A DNA stretch of 64,000 bases, taken from NCBI RefSeq assembly GCF_001598255.1, contig NZ_BCYP01000004.1, positions 174,322 to 238,321 of the forward strand. The letters are read 5' to 3'. This DNA is from Mitsuaria chitosanitabida ATCC BAA-476 = NBRC 102408. Its GTDB lineage: Bacteria > Pseudomonadota > Gammaproteobacteria > Burkholderiales > Burkholderiaceae_C. A program made the translations under genes and the position numbers. The notes under the pieces are model-generated. The model was not told the DNA's origin. It searched no databases and worked only from the letters and a program-made list of their open reading frames with translations. Each line of letters begins with the position of its first letter. Position 1 is the stretch's first letter. Shown in pieces: positions 54,534-63,728 of the stretch.

Positions 54534-55520
54534 ATGTCCGTTGCTTCCCGCCGTCTGGCCGTCAAGCTCGGTGCCGCCCTGGGCGCCGCCTTCCTCACCG
54601 CCGGACTCGCCGGCGCCTCCACCTTCCCCGACCACCCCGTGACCCTGCTGGTCCCGTTCCCGGCCGGCGGATCCACCGACATGCTTGCCCGCGAGATGAG
54701 CGCCAAGCTCCAGGAGAAGTGGGGCAAGACGGTCCTCGTCGACAACCGCCCCGGCGCCACCGGCACCCTGGGCACCTCCATGGTCAAGCGCGCCGCGCCC
54801 GATGGCTACACGCTGCTCGTGTCCTCGCTCGGCCCCTTCGTCATCGCGCCGCATCTGCTCAAGAACGTCCAGTACGACGCGCTCAAGGACATCGACCTGC
54901 TGACCGTCGCCATCCAGGCGCCCAACGTGCTGGTCGTGCCGGCCGGATCACCGATGAAGACGGTCAAGGACGTGATCGACGCGCTCAAGAAGTCGCCCGA
55001 CAAGGTCAGCTTCGCGTCCTCCGGCAACGGCTCCTCCGATCACCTGACCGCCGAGCTCTTCTGGCTCCAGACCGGCACCTCCGGCCTGCACGTCCCGTAC
55101 AAGGGCGGCTCCCCCGCGATCACCGACCTGATCGGCGCCCAGGTCGACGCCTCCTTCCAGAACGTCAACGCCGTGCTGCCGCATATCCAGTCCGGCAAGC
55201 TGCGCGCGCTGGCCGTGACCGGCGACAAGCGCTCCAGCGTGCTGCCCAACGTGCCCACGCTGTCCGAATCCGGCATCAAGGGCGCGGACGTCTATTCCTG
55301 GCAGGGCGTGGCCGCGCCCAAGGGCCTGCCGCCGGCGCTGCGCGCGCAGATCCAGCAGGCGCTGGTCGCCGCGCTGCAGGACCCGGCGCTGAAGAAGAAG
55401 TTCGCCGAGATCGGCATCGAGACCGTCGCCAACACCGCCGACCAGGCGCAGGCCTTCCAGAAGGCCGAGTACGCCCGCTGGAAGCAGGTCATCGAGACCC
55501 GCAAGATCACCGCCGACTAA
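54534..55520 (+). CDS. Bug/TctC-family periplasmic binding protein (copy 1)
   Basis: A 328-residue receptor of the Bug (TctC) family. ATG 54534 has GGAGA upstream and opens a signal peptide ([28 protein letters not shown]). Family features: [81 protein letters not shown] and the C-terminal [14 protein letters not shown]. The conserved glycine/serine pocket and carboxylate-binding loops suit an organic acid such as a sugar diacid. TctA/TctB membrane partners are absent, as is common for Bug proteins, so it may act as a sensor or pair with a distant transporter. Confidence 0.88.
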   Translation: MSVASRRLAVKLGAALGAAFLTAGLAGASTFPDHPVTLLVPFPAGGSTDMLAREMSAKLQEKWGKTVLVDNRPGATGTLGTSMVKRAAPDGYTLLVSSLGPFVIAPHLLKNVQYDALKDIDLLTVAIQAPNVLVVPAGSPMKTVKDVIDALKKSPDKVSFASSGNGSSDHLTAELFWLQTGTSGLHVPYKGGSPAITDLIGAQVDASFQNVNAVLPHIQSGKLRALAVTGDKRSSVLPNVPTLSESGIKGADVYSWQGVAAPKGLPPALRAQIQQALVAALQDPALKKKFAEIGIETVANTADQAQAFQKAEYARWKQVIETRKITAD

Positions 55521-55534
55521 GCAGGAGTCCCTTC

Positions 55535-56878
55535 GTGAGCAGTCCCCTCGTCACCTCCGCCCGCGCGATCCCGGTCGCCGGCCGCGACGGCATGCTGATG
55601 AACCTGAGCGGCGCGCACGCGCCGTTCTTCACCCGCAACCTGCTGATCCTCGAGGACAGCGCCGGCCACACCGGCATCGCCGAGATCCCCGGCGGCGAGC
55701 CCATCCGCAAGACGCTGGAGCAGGCCGGCGAGATGCTGATCGGCCAGCCCGTGGCCAAGTGGAACGCGCTGCTGGCCCAGATCCGCGAGCAGTTCAAGTC
55801 GCTGGACAGCGGCGGCCGCGGCCTGCAGACCTTCGATCTGCGCACCACGATCCACGTGCTCACCGCCGTCGAATGCGCGCTGCTGGACCTGCTGGGCCAG
55901 CACCTGGAGGTCCCGATCTGCGAGCTGCTCGGCGAAGGCAAGCAGCGCGACAGCGTGGCGATGCTGGGCTATCTGTTCTTCGTCGGCGACCGGACCAAGA
56001 CCGGCCTGGCCTACCAGACGCCGGACGACGAGCCCGCCAGCGACCAGGCCTCGGACGCCTGGCTCAAGGTCCGCCACCACGTGGCGATGACGCCCGAGAC
56101 CATCGTCGAGCAGGCCGTCGCCGCGCAGGCGCGCTACGGCTTCAAGGACTTCAAGCTCAAGGGCGGCGTGCTGCGCGGCGAGGAGGAAGTCGAGGCGATC
56201 CAGGCGCTCAAGGCGCGCTTCCCGGACGCGCGCATCACGCTGGACCCCAATGGCGGCTGGCTGCTCAAGGACGCGATCCGGCTGCTGCGCGATCTGGGCG
56301 GCGTGCTCGCCTACGCCGAGGACCCCTGCGGCGCCGAGGAGGGCTTCTCCGGCCGCGAGGTGATGGCCGAGTTCCGTCGCGCCACCGGCCTGCCCACGGC
56401 GACCAACATGGTCGCCACCGACTGGCGCCAGTTCACCCATGCGCTGAGCCTGCAATCGGTCGACATTCCGCTGGCCGATCCGCACTTCTGGACGATGTCC
56501 GGCGCGGTCCGCGTCGCGCAGACCTGCCGCGATTTCGGCCTGACCTGGGGCTCGCATTCCAACAATCACTTCGACGTGTCGCTGGCCATGTTCACCCATG
56601 CCGCGGCCGCCGCGCCGGGCCGCCTCACCGCGATCGACACGCACTGGATCTGGCAGGACGGCCAGTTCCTGACGCGGCAACCGCTGCGCATCGTCGACGG
56701 CGAGGTGGCGGTGCCCAAGGCCCCGGGCCTGGGCGTCACGCTGGACATGGCCGCCGTCGAGGCCGCCCATCAGCTCTATCTGCGGCACGGCCTGGGCGCG
56801 CGCGACGACGCGATCGCGATGCAGCACCTGATCCCCGGCTGGAAATTCGATCCCAAGAAACCTTGCATGGTTCGTTGA
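55535..56878 (+). CDS. gudD: D-glucarate dehydratase
   Basis: Enolase-superfamily enzyme that dehydrates D-glucarate (and L-idarate) to 5-keto-4-deoxy-D-glucarate. The GTG at 55535, with AGGAG 8 nt upstream, gives 447 residues, equal to the E. coli enzyme (446). Characteristic segments: [88 protein letters not shown] (catalytic Lys), LDPNGGWLL (metal Asp), [20 protein letters not shown] and [19 protein letters not shown] (catalytic His). It lies 14 nt after the first receptor gene. Confidence 0.95.
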   Translation: MSSPLVTSARAIPVAGRDGMLMNLSGAHAPFFTRNLLILEDSAGHTGIAEIPGGEPIRKTLEQAGEMLIGQPVAKWNALLAQIREQFKSLDSGGRGLQTFDLRTTIHVLTAVECALLDLLGQHLEVPICELLGEGKQRDSVAMLGYLFFVGDRTKTGLAYQTPDDEPASDQASDAWLKVRHHVAMTPETIVEQAVAAQARYGFKDFKLKGGVLRGEEEVEAIQALKARFPDARITLDPNGGWLLKDAIRLLRDLGGVLAYAEDPCGAEEGFSGREVMAEFRRATGLPTATNMVATDWRQFTHALSLQSVDIPLADPHFWTMSGAVRVAQTCRDFGLTWGSHSNNHFDVSLAMFTHAAAAAPGRLTAIDTHWIWQDGQFLTRQPLRIVDGEVAVPKAPGLGVTLDMAAVEAAHQLYLRHGLGARDDAIAMQHLIPGWKFDPKKPCMVR

Positions 56879-56985
56879 CGAGGAACGCGTCGCCTCGCGA
56901 CGCGGCGCCTCGATGAGATGACGCCGCCGCGGTCCCCCTGCGGCGAGCCCCAGTGATTCGAACGATGACCCCTCTGGAGAGAGAC

Positions 56986-57975
56986 ATGACCCGATTCAAC
57001 GAGAAGTCCTCGCGCCGCGTGGCGCTGGCGGCCATGGCCGCGACCGCGGCCGCCTTCGCGGCGCCCGGCGCCTTCGCCCAGGCCGCCTGGCCCAGCAAGC
57101 CGCTGAAGATCATCGTCCCGTACACGCCGGGCGGTTCCTCGGACATCATCGCCCGCATCATCTCGCCGCTGCTGTCGGACGCGCTGAAGACGACGGTGAT
57201 CGTCGAGAACAAGCCCGGCGCCAGCGGCAACATGGGCGCCGACCAGACGGCCAAGGCCAGCGACGGCTACACCATCCTGCTGTGCGACGTCAGCGCGCTG
57301 GCCATCAGCCCGTCGCTGTACACCAAGCTCCCCTTCGACCCGTCCAAGGACCTCAAGGGCGTGGCGATGCTGGCGTACTCGCCGCACATGCTGGTGGTCC
57401 ACCCGTCGGTGCCGGCCAACAACCTGAAGGAACTGGTGGCCCTGTCCAAGACCTCGAAGATCGACTTCGCGGTCACCGCCATGGGCAGCGCGCCTCACCT
57501 GGCCGGCTTCCAGGTCGCCAGCCTGACCGGCGCGAAGTGGGAGTACATCCCCTACAAGGGCGGCTCGCAGGCCGTGACCGACACCATCGCCGGGCAGACG
57601 CAGGTCCTCATGAACGGCATGCTCGCGACGCTGCCCTTCGTGCAGCAGAACAAGCTCAAGGTCATCGGCGTGAGCAAGTCCACCCGCGTGGCACTGCTGC
57701 CCAACGTCCCGACGCTGGCGGAGCAGGGCGCCACCGGCTTCGAGTCCGGCACCTGGCAGGGCATCCTGGCCCCGGCCAACATGCCCAAGGCCAACATCGA
57801 CAAGCTGTCCGCCGCGCTGATCGCGATCATCCGCTCGCCCGACGTGCGGGCCCGCCTGGCCGCGCAGGGCGCCGAGGTCAGCACCATGAACCCGACCGAG
57901 ATGGACACGTTCTTCAACAAGGAACGCAAGAACTGGTCGACCGTGGTGGCCAAGAGCGGCCTGAAGCTGGATTGA
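56986..57975 (+). CDS. Bug/TctC-family periplasmic binding protein (copy 2)
   Basis: A 329-residue Bug-family receptor with a signal peptide ([32 protein letters not shown]). The mature part begins [31 protein letters not shown], with [50 protein letters not shown] and [17 protein letters not shown]. It is only moderately similar to copy 1, so recent duplication is unlikely. GGAGAGAGAC precedes the ATG at 56986; a longer start at 56953 exists. Two such receptors around gudD suggest two related acids, for example glucarate and galactarate; that is inference. Confidence 0.88.
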   Translation: MTRFNEKSSRRVALAAMAATAAAFAAPGAFAQAAWPSKPLKIIVPYTPGGSSDIIARIISPLLSDALKTTVIVENKPGASGNMGADQTAKASDGYTILLCDVSALAISPSLYTKLPFDPSKDLKGVAMLAYSPHMLVVHPSVPANNLKELVALSKTSKIDFAVTAMGSAPHLAGFQVASLTGAKWEYIPYKGGSQAVTDTIAGQTQVLMNGMLATLPFVQQNKLKVIGVSKSTRVALLPNVPTLAEQGATGFESGTWQGILAPANMPKANIDKLSAALIAIIRSPDVRARLAAQGAEVSTMNPTEMDTFFNKERKNWSTVVAKSGLKLD

Positions 57976-57994
57976 TCCGACACGAGGAGCCGCC

Positions 57995-58780
57995 ATGCCG
58001 ACGCCGACCACCCCGTACGCCGCCTTCCCCAACAGCTTCCGTGAGCGCCTGATCGCGGGCGAGCGCCTGATCGGCTGCTGGTGCTCGCTGGCCAGTCCCA
58101 TCAGCACCGAGGTGCTGGGCCTGGCCGGCTTCGACTGGCTGCTGCTCGACGGGGAGCATTCGCCCAACGACGTCAACACCTTCGTGCCGCAGCTGATGGC
58201 GCTCAAGGACAGCGTCAGCGCGCCGGTGGTGCGCCCCAGCACCAACCACGCCGTCGAGATCAAGCGGCTGATGGACGCGGGCTTCTCCAACCTGCTGATC
58301 CCCTTCGTCGAGTCCGCCGACCAGGCGCGCTACGCGGTGGGCGCGACGCGCTATCCGCCGCAGGGCTTCCGCGGGGTGTCGGTCGCGCAGCGCAACAACC
58401 GCTACGGCACGGTGCCCGGCTACTTCCAGGACGTGAACCGCCATGTCGCGGTGATGGTCCAGATCGAGAGCCGCGCCGGCGTGGCGGCGGTCGCGGAGAT
58501 CGCGGCGGTGGACGGGGTCGACGGCGTGTTCATCGGGCCGCAGGACCTGGCGGCCGGCTACGGGCAGCTCGCCAATCCCAATCACCCGGACGTGCAGGCG
58601 GCGATGGCCGAGATCTTCTCGGCCTGCCGGGCCGCGGGCAAGCCGGTGGGCATCCTCGCGCCGGTCGAGGCCGACGCGCGCCGCTACCTGGAGCAGGGCG
58701 CGACCTTCGTGGCCGTGGGCAGCGACCTGGGCCTCTTCCGGTCGGCGACGCAGGGTCTACGCGACAAGTTCAGGGCCTGA
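57995..58780 (+). CDS. garL: 5-keto-4-deoxy-D-glucarate aldolase
   Basis: HpcH/HpaI class II aldolase that cleaves 5-keto-4-deoxy-D-glucarate (the GudD product) to pyruvate and tartronate semialdehyde. The 261-residue length is close to E. coli GarL (256). Segments: [41 protein letters not shown] (active-site His and acidic residue), [49 protein letters not shown] (metal Glu), [17 protein letters not shown] (metal Asp). It starts 19 nt after the second receptor gene. Confidence 0.92.
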   Translation: MPTPTTPYAAFPNSFRERLIAGERLIGCWCSLASPISTEVLGLAGFDWLLLDGEHSPNDVNTFVPQLMALKDSVSAPVVRPSTNHAVEIKRLMDAGFSNLLIPFVESADQARYAVGATRYPPQGFRGVSVAQRNNRYGTVPGYFQDVNRHVAVMVQIESRAGVAAVAEIAAVDGVDGVFIGPQDLAAGYGQLANPNHPDVQAAMAEIFSACRAAGKPVGILAPVEADARRYLEQGATFVAVGSDLGLFRSATQGLRDKFRA

Positions 58781-58877
58781 GTCCGGGACCGGACTCCGAC
58801 CCCTCCCGCGCCGCCGTCCTCCTCGGCGGCGCGGTCCGTTCCGCTTCATCCATCTCAGCAGTGAAAGAGAGCAAGCA

Positions 58878-59789
58878 ATGAGCATCAAGATCGGCTTCAT
58901 CGGCCTGGGCATCATGGGCGCGCCCATGGCGGTGCGTCTGGCGCAGGGCGGACATGCGCTGTTCGTCCAGACCCGCAGCCAGGTCCGCGAGGAAGTGACG
59001 GCCGCCGGCGCGACCGTCTGCGCGACGGCGGCGGAGGTCGCGCGCCAGGCCGACGTGATCTTCACGATGGTCCCGGACACCCCCGACGTGGAGCGGGTGC
59101 TCTTCGGCGCGGACGGCGTGGCCGCGGGCCTGGCCAGCGGCGGCAAGGGCAAGGTCGTGGTGGACATGAGCTCCATCTCGCCGGTCGCGACCAAGGACTT
59201 CGCGCAGCGCATCGAGGCACTGGGCGCCGAATGGCTGGACGCGCCGGTCTCCGGCGGCGAGGTCGGCGCCAAGGCGGGCACGCTGTCCATCATGGTCGGC
59301 GGCCAGGAGGCGACCTTCGAGCGCATCAAGCCGCTGTTCCAGCTGATGGGCAAGAACATCACCCTGGTGGGCGGCGCGAGCGCGGGCCAGGTCACCAAGG
59401 TGGCCAACCAGATCATCGTGGCGCTGAACATCGCCGCCGTGGGCGAGGCCCTGGTCTTCGCGTCCAAGGCCGGCGCGGATCCGGCCAAGGTGCGCGAGGC
59501 GCTGATGGGCGGCTTCGCCTCCAGCCGCATCCTCGAGGTGCATGGCGAGCGCATGATCAAGCGCACCTTCAACCCGGGCTTCCGCATCGCGCTGCACCAG
59601 AAGGACCTGAACCTGGCGCTGCAGAGCGCCAAGGCCATGAACGTGGCGCTGCCCAACACCGCCGGCACGGCGCAGCTGATGCAGACCGCGGCCGCGCAGG
59701 GCTGGGATCAGCTGGACCACTCGGCGCTGGTGCGCGCGCTGGAGGTGATGGCGCATCACGAGGTCGGTAGCACTACGGACGCGGGCTGA
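58878..59789 (+). CDS. garR: 2-hydroxy-3-oxopropionate (tartronate semialdehyde) reductase
   Basis: Beta-hydroxyacid dehydrogenase that reduces tartronate semialdehyde to D-glycerate. The 303-residue protein has the NAD(P)-binding IGFIGLGIMGAPMAVRL, DAPVSGGEVGAKAGTLSIMVGG (substrate loop), VTKVANQIIVALNIAAVGEAL with the catalytic Lys, and the C-terminal cofactor-binding KDLNLALQSAKAMNVALPNTA. It uses the product of GarL. It lies 97 nt after garL and 26 nt before the kinase gene. Confidence 0.93.
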   Translation: MSIKIGFIGLGIMGAPMAVRLAQGGHALFVQTRSQVREEVTAAGATVCATAAEVARQADVIFTMVPDTPDVERVLFGADGVAAGLASGGKGKVVVDMSSISPVATKDFAQRIEALGAEWLDAPVSGGEVGAKAGTLSIMVGGQEATFERIKPLFQLMGKNITLVGGASAGQVTKVANQIIVALNIAAVGEALVFASKAGADPAKVREALMGGFASSRILEVHGERMIKRTFNPGFRIALHQKDLNLALQSAKAMNVALPNTAGTAQLMQTAAAQGWDQLDHSALVRALEVMAHHEVGSTTDAG

Positions 59790-59815
59790 GCGCCGACGGC
59801 GAAGAATCGGTCCCC

Positions 59816-61192
59816 ATGAGCCAGCTCCACGACGCTTCCGCCCAGGCCGCGACCGCGGCCTCCTCGATCCCCGCGATGTCCGCGACCTCCGCGGCTGGGC
59901 GGGACCTGCTCGCCGATCCGCGCGCGCTGCTGACGCACCTGTACCGGGTGGCGGTCGACCGCGCGCTGCCGGGGAAGATCCTCGCCGCGCACCTGCCGCC
60001 GCCGCCCAAGGGCCGCACGCTGGTGATCGGCGCGGGCAAGGGCGGGGGATCGATGGCGCAGGCGCTGGAGGCGGCCTGGCCCAAGGACAGGCCGCTGCAG
60101 GGGCTGGTGGTGACGCGCTACGCGCACATCCCGCCCGACTACCGGCCCGATCGGATCACGATGCTGGAGGCCGCGCATCCGGTCCCCGACGCGGCGGGCG
60201 AGCGCGCCGCGGCGCGGATGATGCAACTGGTCCGGGACTTCAAGCCGACGGCCGACGATCAGGTGATCTGCCTGATCTCGGGCGGGGGCTCGGCCCTGAT
60301 GCCGCTGCCGGCGCCGGGGCTGACGCTGGCCGACAAGCAGGCGGTCAACCGCGCGCTGCTGGCCAGCGGCGCCAGCATCGGCGAGATGAACTGCGTGCGG
60401 AAGCACCTGTCCGGCATCAAGGGCGGGCGGCTGGCCGCCGCCTGCGCGCCGGCGAAGGTGCTGACGCTGATGATTTCCGACGTGCCGGGGGATGACCCGC
60501 AGGTGATCGCCTCCGGCCCGACAGTGCCCGACGCCACCACCTGCGCCGAGGCGCTGGCCATCTGCCGCCGCTATCGCATCGCGCTGCCGCAGGTCGCGGT
60601 CGACGCGCTGGAACGTGGTGAGTGGGAGACGCCCAAGCCGGGCGACGCCTGCTTCGACGGTCATGAGCAACGCATCATCGCGGCGCCGCGGCAGAGCCTG
60701 CAGGCGGCCGCCGAGGCGGCCCGCGCGCTGGGCATCACGACGCATGTGCTGTCCGACGAGATCGAGGGCGAGTCGCGCGACGTCGGACGCGTGCACGCGG
60801 CGCTGGCGCGCTCGGTGGCGCGGCATGGCGAACCCTTCACCAAACCCTGTCTGATCCTGTCGGGCGGGGAGACCACGGTCACGCTGATTCCCAAGCCGGG
60901 GCGCGGCGGGCGTGCCGGGGAGTTCATCCTCGGCTGCGCGCTCGCGCTCGATGGCCAGGATGGCGTCTGGGGCCTGGCGGCGGATACCGACGGCATCGAC
61001 GGCGTCGAGGACAACGCGGGGGCCTTCCTCAGCCCGAGCACCTTGCAGCGCGCGCGGGCGCTGGGGCTGAAGCCCAACGAGCTGCTGGCGGCCAACAACG
61101 GCTACGCGCTGTTCGAGGCCCTGGGCGATCTGCTCGTCACCGGACCGACGCAGACCAACGTCAACGACTTTCGGGCGCTGTTGATTCGCTGA
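59816..61192 (+). CDS. ttuD: Glycerate 2-kinase, MOFRL type
   Basis: Phosphorylates D-glycerate to 2-phosphoglycerate, finishing the glucarate route into glycolysis. The 458-residue protein belongs to the GckA/TtuD class: an N-terminal domain with VIGAGKGGGSMAQALEAA, VTRYAHIPPDYRPDRITMLEAAHPVPDAAGERAA, LISGGGSALMPLPAPGLTL, MNCVRKHLSGIKGGRLAAA, and a C-terminal MOFRL domain (CLILSGGETTVTLIPKPGRGGRAGEFILG, ALAADTDGIDGVEDNAGAF). An Ala/Ser-rich N-terminal extension of about 30 residues is unusual. Two palindromic repeats follow the stop. Confidence 0.92.
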   Translation: MSQLHDASAQAATAASSIPAMSATSAAGRDLLADPRALLTHLYRVAVDRALPGKILAAHLPPPPKGRTLVIGAGKGGGSMAQALEAAWPKDRPLQGLVVTRYAHIPPDYRPDRITMLEAAHPVPDAAGERAAARMMQLVRDFKPTADDQVICLISGGGSALMPLPAPGLTLADKQAVNRALLASGASIGEMNCVRKHLSGIKGGRLAAACAPAKVLTLMISDVPGDDPQVIASGPTVPDATTCAEALAICRRYRIALPQVAVDALERGEWETPKPGDACFDGHEQRIIAAPRQSLQAAAEAARALGITTHVLSDEIEGESRDVGRVHAALARSVARHGEPFTKPCLILSGGETTVTLIPKPGRGGRAGEFILGCALALDGQDGVWGLAADTDGIDGVEDNAGAFLSPSTLQRARALGLKPNELLAANNGYALFEALGDLLVTGPTQTNVNDFRALLIR

Positions 61193-61206
61193 GGTAGGCG
61201 CCGAAA

Positions 61207-61246
61207 GACCCTCACCCCAACCCTCTCCCGCAAGCGGGCGAGGGGG
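61207..61246 (-). repeat. Palindromic repeat, copy 4 (REP-like)
   Basis: GACCCTCACCCCAACCCTCT region with CCCTCTCCCGC-AA-GCGGGCGAGGG. It is in the reverse orientation relative to copy 5, about 75 bp away, forming a BIME-like inverted pair after ttuD. The right arm has one change. Confidence 0.82.
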
Positions 61247-61322
61247 CAAGAAGGCTCGCGGACTTCGACGGCGCTCGCTCCAGACCCCGTTCCCGCCTGC
61301 GGACGAAGCGATCGCATGAACT

Positions 61323-61366
61323 CCCTCTCCCGCTTGCGGGAGAGGGCAGGGGAGAGGGTCTTCGGG
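61323..61366 (+). repeat. Palindromic repeat, copy 5 (REP-like)
   Basis: CCCTCTCCCGC-TT-GCGGGAGAGGG followed by CAGGGGAGAGGGTCTTCGG. Partner of copy 4. The 293-nt gap 61193-61485 holds this pair and the promoter of the Crp/Fnr gene and shows no gene. Confidence 0.85.
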
Positions 61367-61424
61367 CTCCCCCGCAAGCAAGGGGCCCCCGACGTCCGCC
61401 GCGCACGCGGCGTTTCACCAGACC

Positions 61425-61438
61425 TTGACGCGCCTCAA
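61425..61438 (+). promoter_or_regulatory. FNR-type box before the Crp/Fnr gene
   Basis: TTGACGCGCCTCAA has the TTGA-N6-TCAA form of FNR/DNR sites and lies 47 nt upstream of the GTG start. The same type of site (TTGACGATGGTCAA) stands before the nap operon. Autoregulation is the simplest reading. The -10 region at the class II position is weak (GACAGT). Confidence 0.55.
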
Positions 61439-61485
61439 GGCAATTTCCGGCGACTGCCGCGACAGTCCGGCTTCCCCGGAAATCC

Positions 61486-62232
61486 GTGAGAGCGTCCGTG
61501 ACCGCCGACCCTGCCGATCCCTCCCCCCCGGGCGAGTGCTGCGACTCGCCCTTCCTCCCCGCCAGCGCGGGCCTGATCCCCGGCCCCGCCTTCCCCGTGC
61601 CCTGGCGCGCCTTGCTGGGCGACGTGCTGCTGGACGCCGACAGCTGGGCCGACCTGGCCGCCATGACCCGCGTCAGGCGCTGGAAGCACGGCGACACGCC
61701 CGTGCGCGCCGGCGAGAGCGCGGTCGCCATGCTGGCCCTGTGCGAAGGCCGCGTCGCCGTCGGCAAGGGCGCGCTGAGCGGCCCGCTCTGGCTGGACCTG
61801 CACACCGCCTGGCTGGGCGGCCGCTATGAGCAGGACCTCGTCGTCAGCTCGCCCTCGGCGCTGGTCATGGAATGGCCCATGGCCGTCGCCGCGGCCTGGC
61901 TCCGCGGCCACCCCCCGCTGCTCGAGGCCCTGATCCGGGCCGTGGCGGCGCAGCTCCGCGGCAAGCACAGCGCCATCAACGACCTGACCACCCGCGACGC
62001 CACCGGCCGCGTCGCGGCCTGGCTGCTCGCCCAGGCCGGCGCGGCGCCGGAGATCCGGCTGGCCGAGCGCAAGCGGGACGTGGCGGCGCAGCTGTCGATC
62101 TCCCCGGAAACCCTCTCGCGCACCCTGCGACAGCTGGCCGACCGGGGCATCCTCGCGGTCCAGGGCTATCGCATCGGGCTGCTCGATCGGGTGGAGCTGC
62201 TGGCGCTGGCGCGTTACCGGACGCCGGTCTAG
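61486..62232 (+). CDS. Crp/Fnr-family transcription regulator
   Basis: A regulator of about 248 residues. Residues about 35-150 form a cyclic-nucleotide-like sensory domain; the C-terminal helix-turn-helix reads RKRDVAAQLSISPETLSRTLRQLADRGIL. Its recognition helix carries E-x2-S-R (ETLSR), the residues that in FNR read TTGA half-sites, in agreement with the TTGAC box upstream of the gene. Cysteines are few (ECC near residue 18-19 and one in ALCEGR), so an FNR-style [4Fe-4S] cluster is unlikely; a DNR/heme-like or redox-independent sensor is possible. Starts at GTG 61486 or GTG 61498. Confidence 0.85.
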   Translation: MRASVTADPADPSPPGECCDSPFLPASAGLIPGPAFPVPWRALLGDVLLDADSWADLAAMTRVRRWKHGDTPVRAGESAVAMLALCEGRVAVGKGALSGPLWLDLHTAWLGGRYEQDLVVSSPSALVMEWPMAVAAAWLRGHPPLLEALIRAVAAQLRGKHSAINDLTTRDATGRVAAWLLAQAGAAPEIRLAERKRDVAAQLSISPETLSRTLRQLADRGILAVQGYRIGLLDRVELLALARYRTPV

Positions 62233-62268
62233 ACTCGCCGCACCCCCAGCGTGCCAAAGGAGGCCGCC

Positions 62269-63144
62269 GTGACGATTGCCCGCATGACCCCCGCGTCCAG
62301 TTCCGTCACCCCGAGCAGCTCCGCCGCGGAGCGCTTCTTCGGCGGCCACGCCGCGCTCCCCGTGATGCCCGAGGTCGGCCGCAAGCTGCTGCGCAGCCTG
62401 GACGACGACGGCGTCTCGCTCGGCCAGATCGCCGAGCTGATCGGGAAGGACTCGACGCTCGCGGCCAAGGTGCTGCGGCTGGCCAACTCGGCACGCTACA
62501 GCCCCTCCCACACCATCGGCACCCTGCAGGACGCGGCCATGGCGCTGGGCCTGGAGACCCTGCGCAACCTGGCCATGGCGGCCAGCATCTCGGGCAGCTT
62601 CCCGGTGGTGCAGGGGCTGGACCGGCAGAAGTTCTGGCGCCACAGCGTGCGCACGGCCGGTCATGCGCGGCTGCTCGCCAAGCTGCTGCAGGGGGACGCC
62701 GACACCGCCTACCTGGCCGGACTGATGCTGCGCACCGGCCAGCTCATGATGGCGATGACCGACGCGACGCAGGTCGCGGACGTCGAATCCCACGCCTCGG
62801 AGCCGGGCAGCCGCTTCTCGCTGGAGATGAGCCGTTTCGGCTGCACCCACGCCGACGTCACCGCGGCACTGGCGGCGCACTGGCACTTCCCGGCCGACCT
62901 GATCGAGGCCTTCAAGGACACGAACGCGCCGCTGGACGTGCGGCCGTTCTCGATGCTCGCCGCGATCCTGCATCTGGCGGAGGTCATCGCCGACGCGGCC
63001 GACCGGGAGCTGGACGCGATCGACGCGCTCAAGGTCGCCGTGCCGGAGCTGGTCGAGCACCTGCACATGGACCTGGACTTCCTGCGCCTGCGCCTGGAGG
63101 GGGCCGGCGATCCCGGCCAGGACGTGGAGCTGATGCTCAAGTGA
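62269..63144 (+). CDS. HDOD domain protein
   Basis: A 291-residue protein with an HDOD domain (about residues 30-230), related to HD hydrolases but without the HD metal residues. Typical segments: LPVMPEVGRKLLRSLDDDGVSLGQIAELIGKDSTLAAKVLRLANSARY, GTLQDAAMALGLETLRNLAMAASI, FWRHSVRTAGHARLLAKLL, DTAYLAGLMLRTGQLMMAM. GTG 62269 is chosen because AAAGGAGG lies 5-6 nt upstream, one of the strongest ribosome binding sites in the window; an upstream in-frame GTG lacks one. HDOD proteins often link to signalling or motility; no partner is visible. Confidence 0.88.
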   Translation: MTIARMTPASSSVTPSSSAAERFFGGHAALPVMPEVGRKLLRSLDDDGVSLGQIAELIGKDSTLAAKVLRLANSARYSPSHTIGTLQDAAMALGLETLRNLAMAASISGSFPVVQGLDRQKFWRHSVRTAGHARLLAKLLQGDADTAYLAGLMLRTGQLMMAMTDATQVADVESHASEPGSRFSLEMSRFGCTHADVTAALAAHWHFPADLIEAFKDTNAPLDVRPFSMLAAILHLAEVIADAADRELDAIDALKVAVPELVEHLHMDLDFLRLRLEGAGDPGQDVELMLK

Positions 63145-63269
63145 CCGACGCCCGCCCCGGCCTCTCCCGGGGCGAACGCCCGGCCCCTCCCGGGTGAATG
63201 ACGAATGGCGCCCCCCCGGCCGATCACGGTAAGGTCCGAGCTCCGATGCACCGATGACGGGGAGACGAC

Positions 63270-63621
63270 ATGACGGTCTACCAGGGAAGCTGCCACTGCG
63301 GCCGCGTGGCCTACGAGGTCGAGGGCCAGCTCGACGGCGCGATGGCCTGCAACTGCTCCATCTGCCAGCGCAAGGGCTCGCTGCTCTGGTTCGTGCCGCG
63401 CGGCAATCTGCGCCTGCTCACCGACGAAGGCAACGCCTCGACCTACGAGTTCAACAAGCACGCCATCCACCATCGCTTCTGCGCGGTCTGCGGCATCCAT
63501 CCCTATGCCGAGGGCAGCGATCCCAAGGGCAACGCGATGGCGGCCGTCAACGTGCGCTGCCTCGAGGGGGGTCGAGCTGGACTCGATCCCGGTGACCCAC
63601 TTCAACGGGCGAGACGTCTGA
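63270..63621 (+). pseudogene. GFA/CENP-V-type glutathione-dependent enzyme family gene, frameshifted
   Basis: The product begins MTVYQGSCHCGRVAYEVEG and has the zinc-binding cysteines of the GFA (formaldehyde-activating enzyme-like) fold: CHCG, CNCSICQRKG and FCAVCGIHPY. After NVRCLEG the frame is lost in a run of six G (63566-63571). Removing one G restores a proper ending (VELDSIPVTHFNGRDV, stop at 63619-63621) and a normal length of about 116 residues. As written, the frame continues to 63668 with a non-homologous tail. This is either a sequencing error, a phase-variable tract or a real mutation. Confidence 0.75.
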
Positions 63622-63728
63622 CGCACAAGGACGCGGGGCGAGGCGCCGACAGGCGGCCAACCCTGTAGGGACTCCGAGGGCGGGCGCGCACAATCGCGCG
63701 CCAAGAAGATCCCGAGGGAGTTCCTGTC

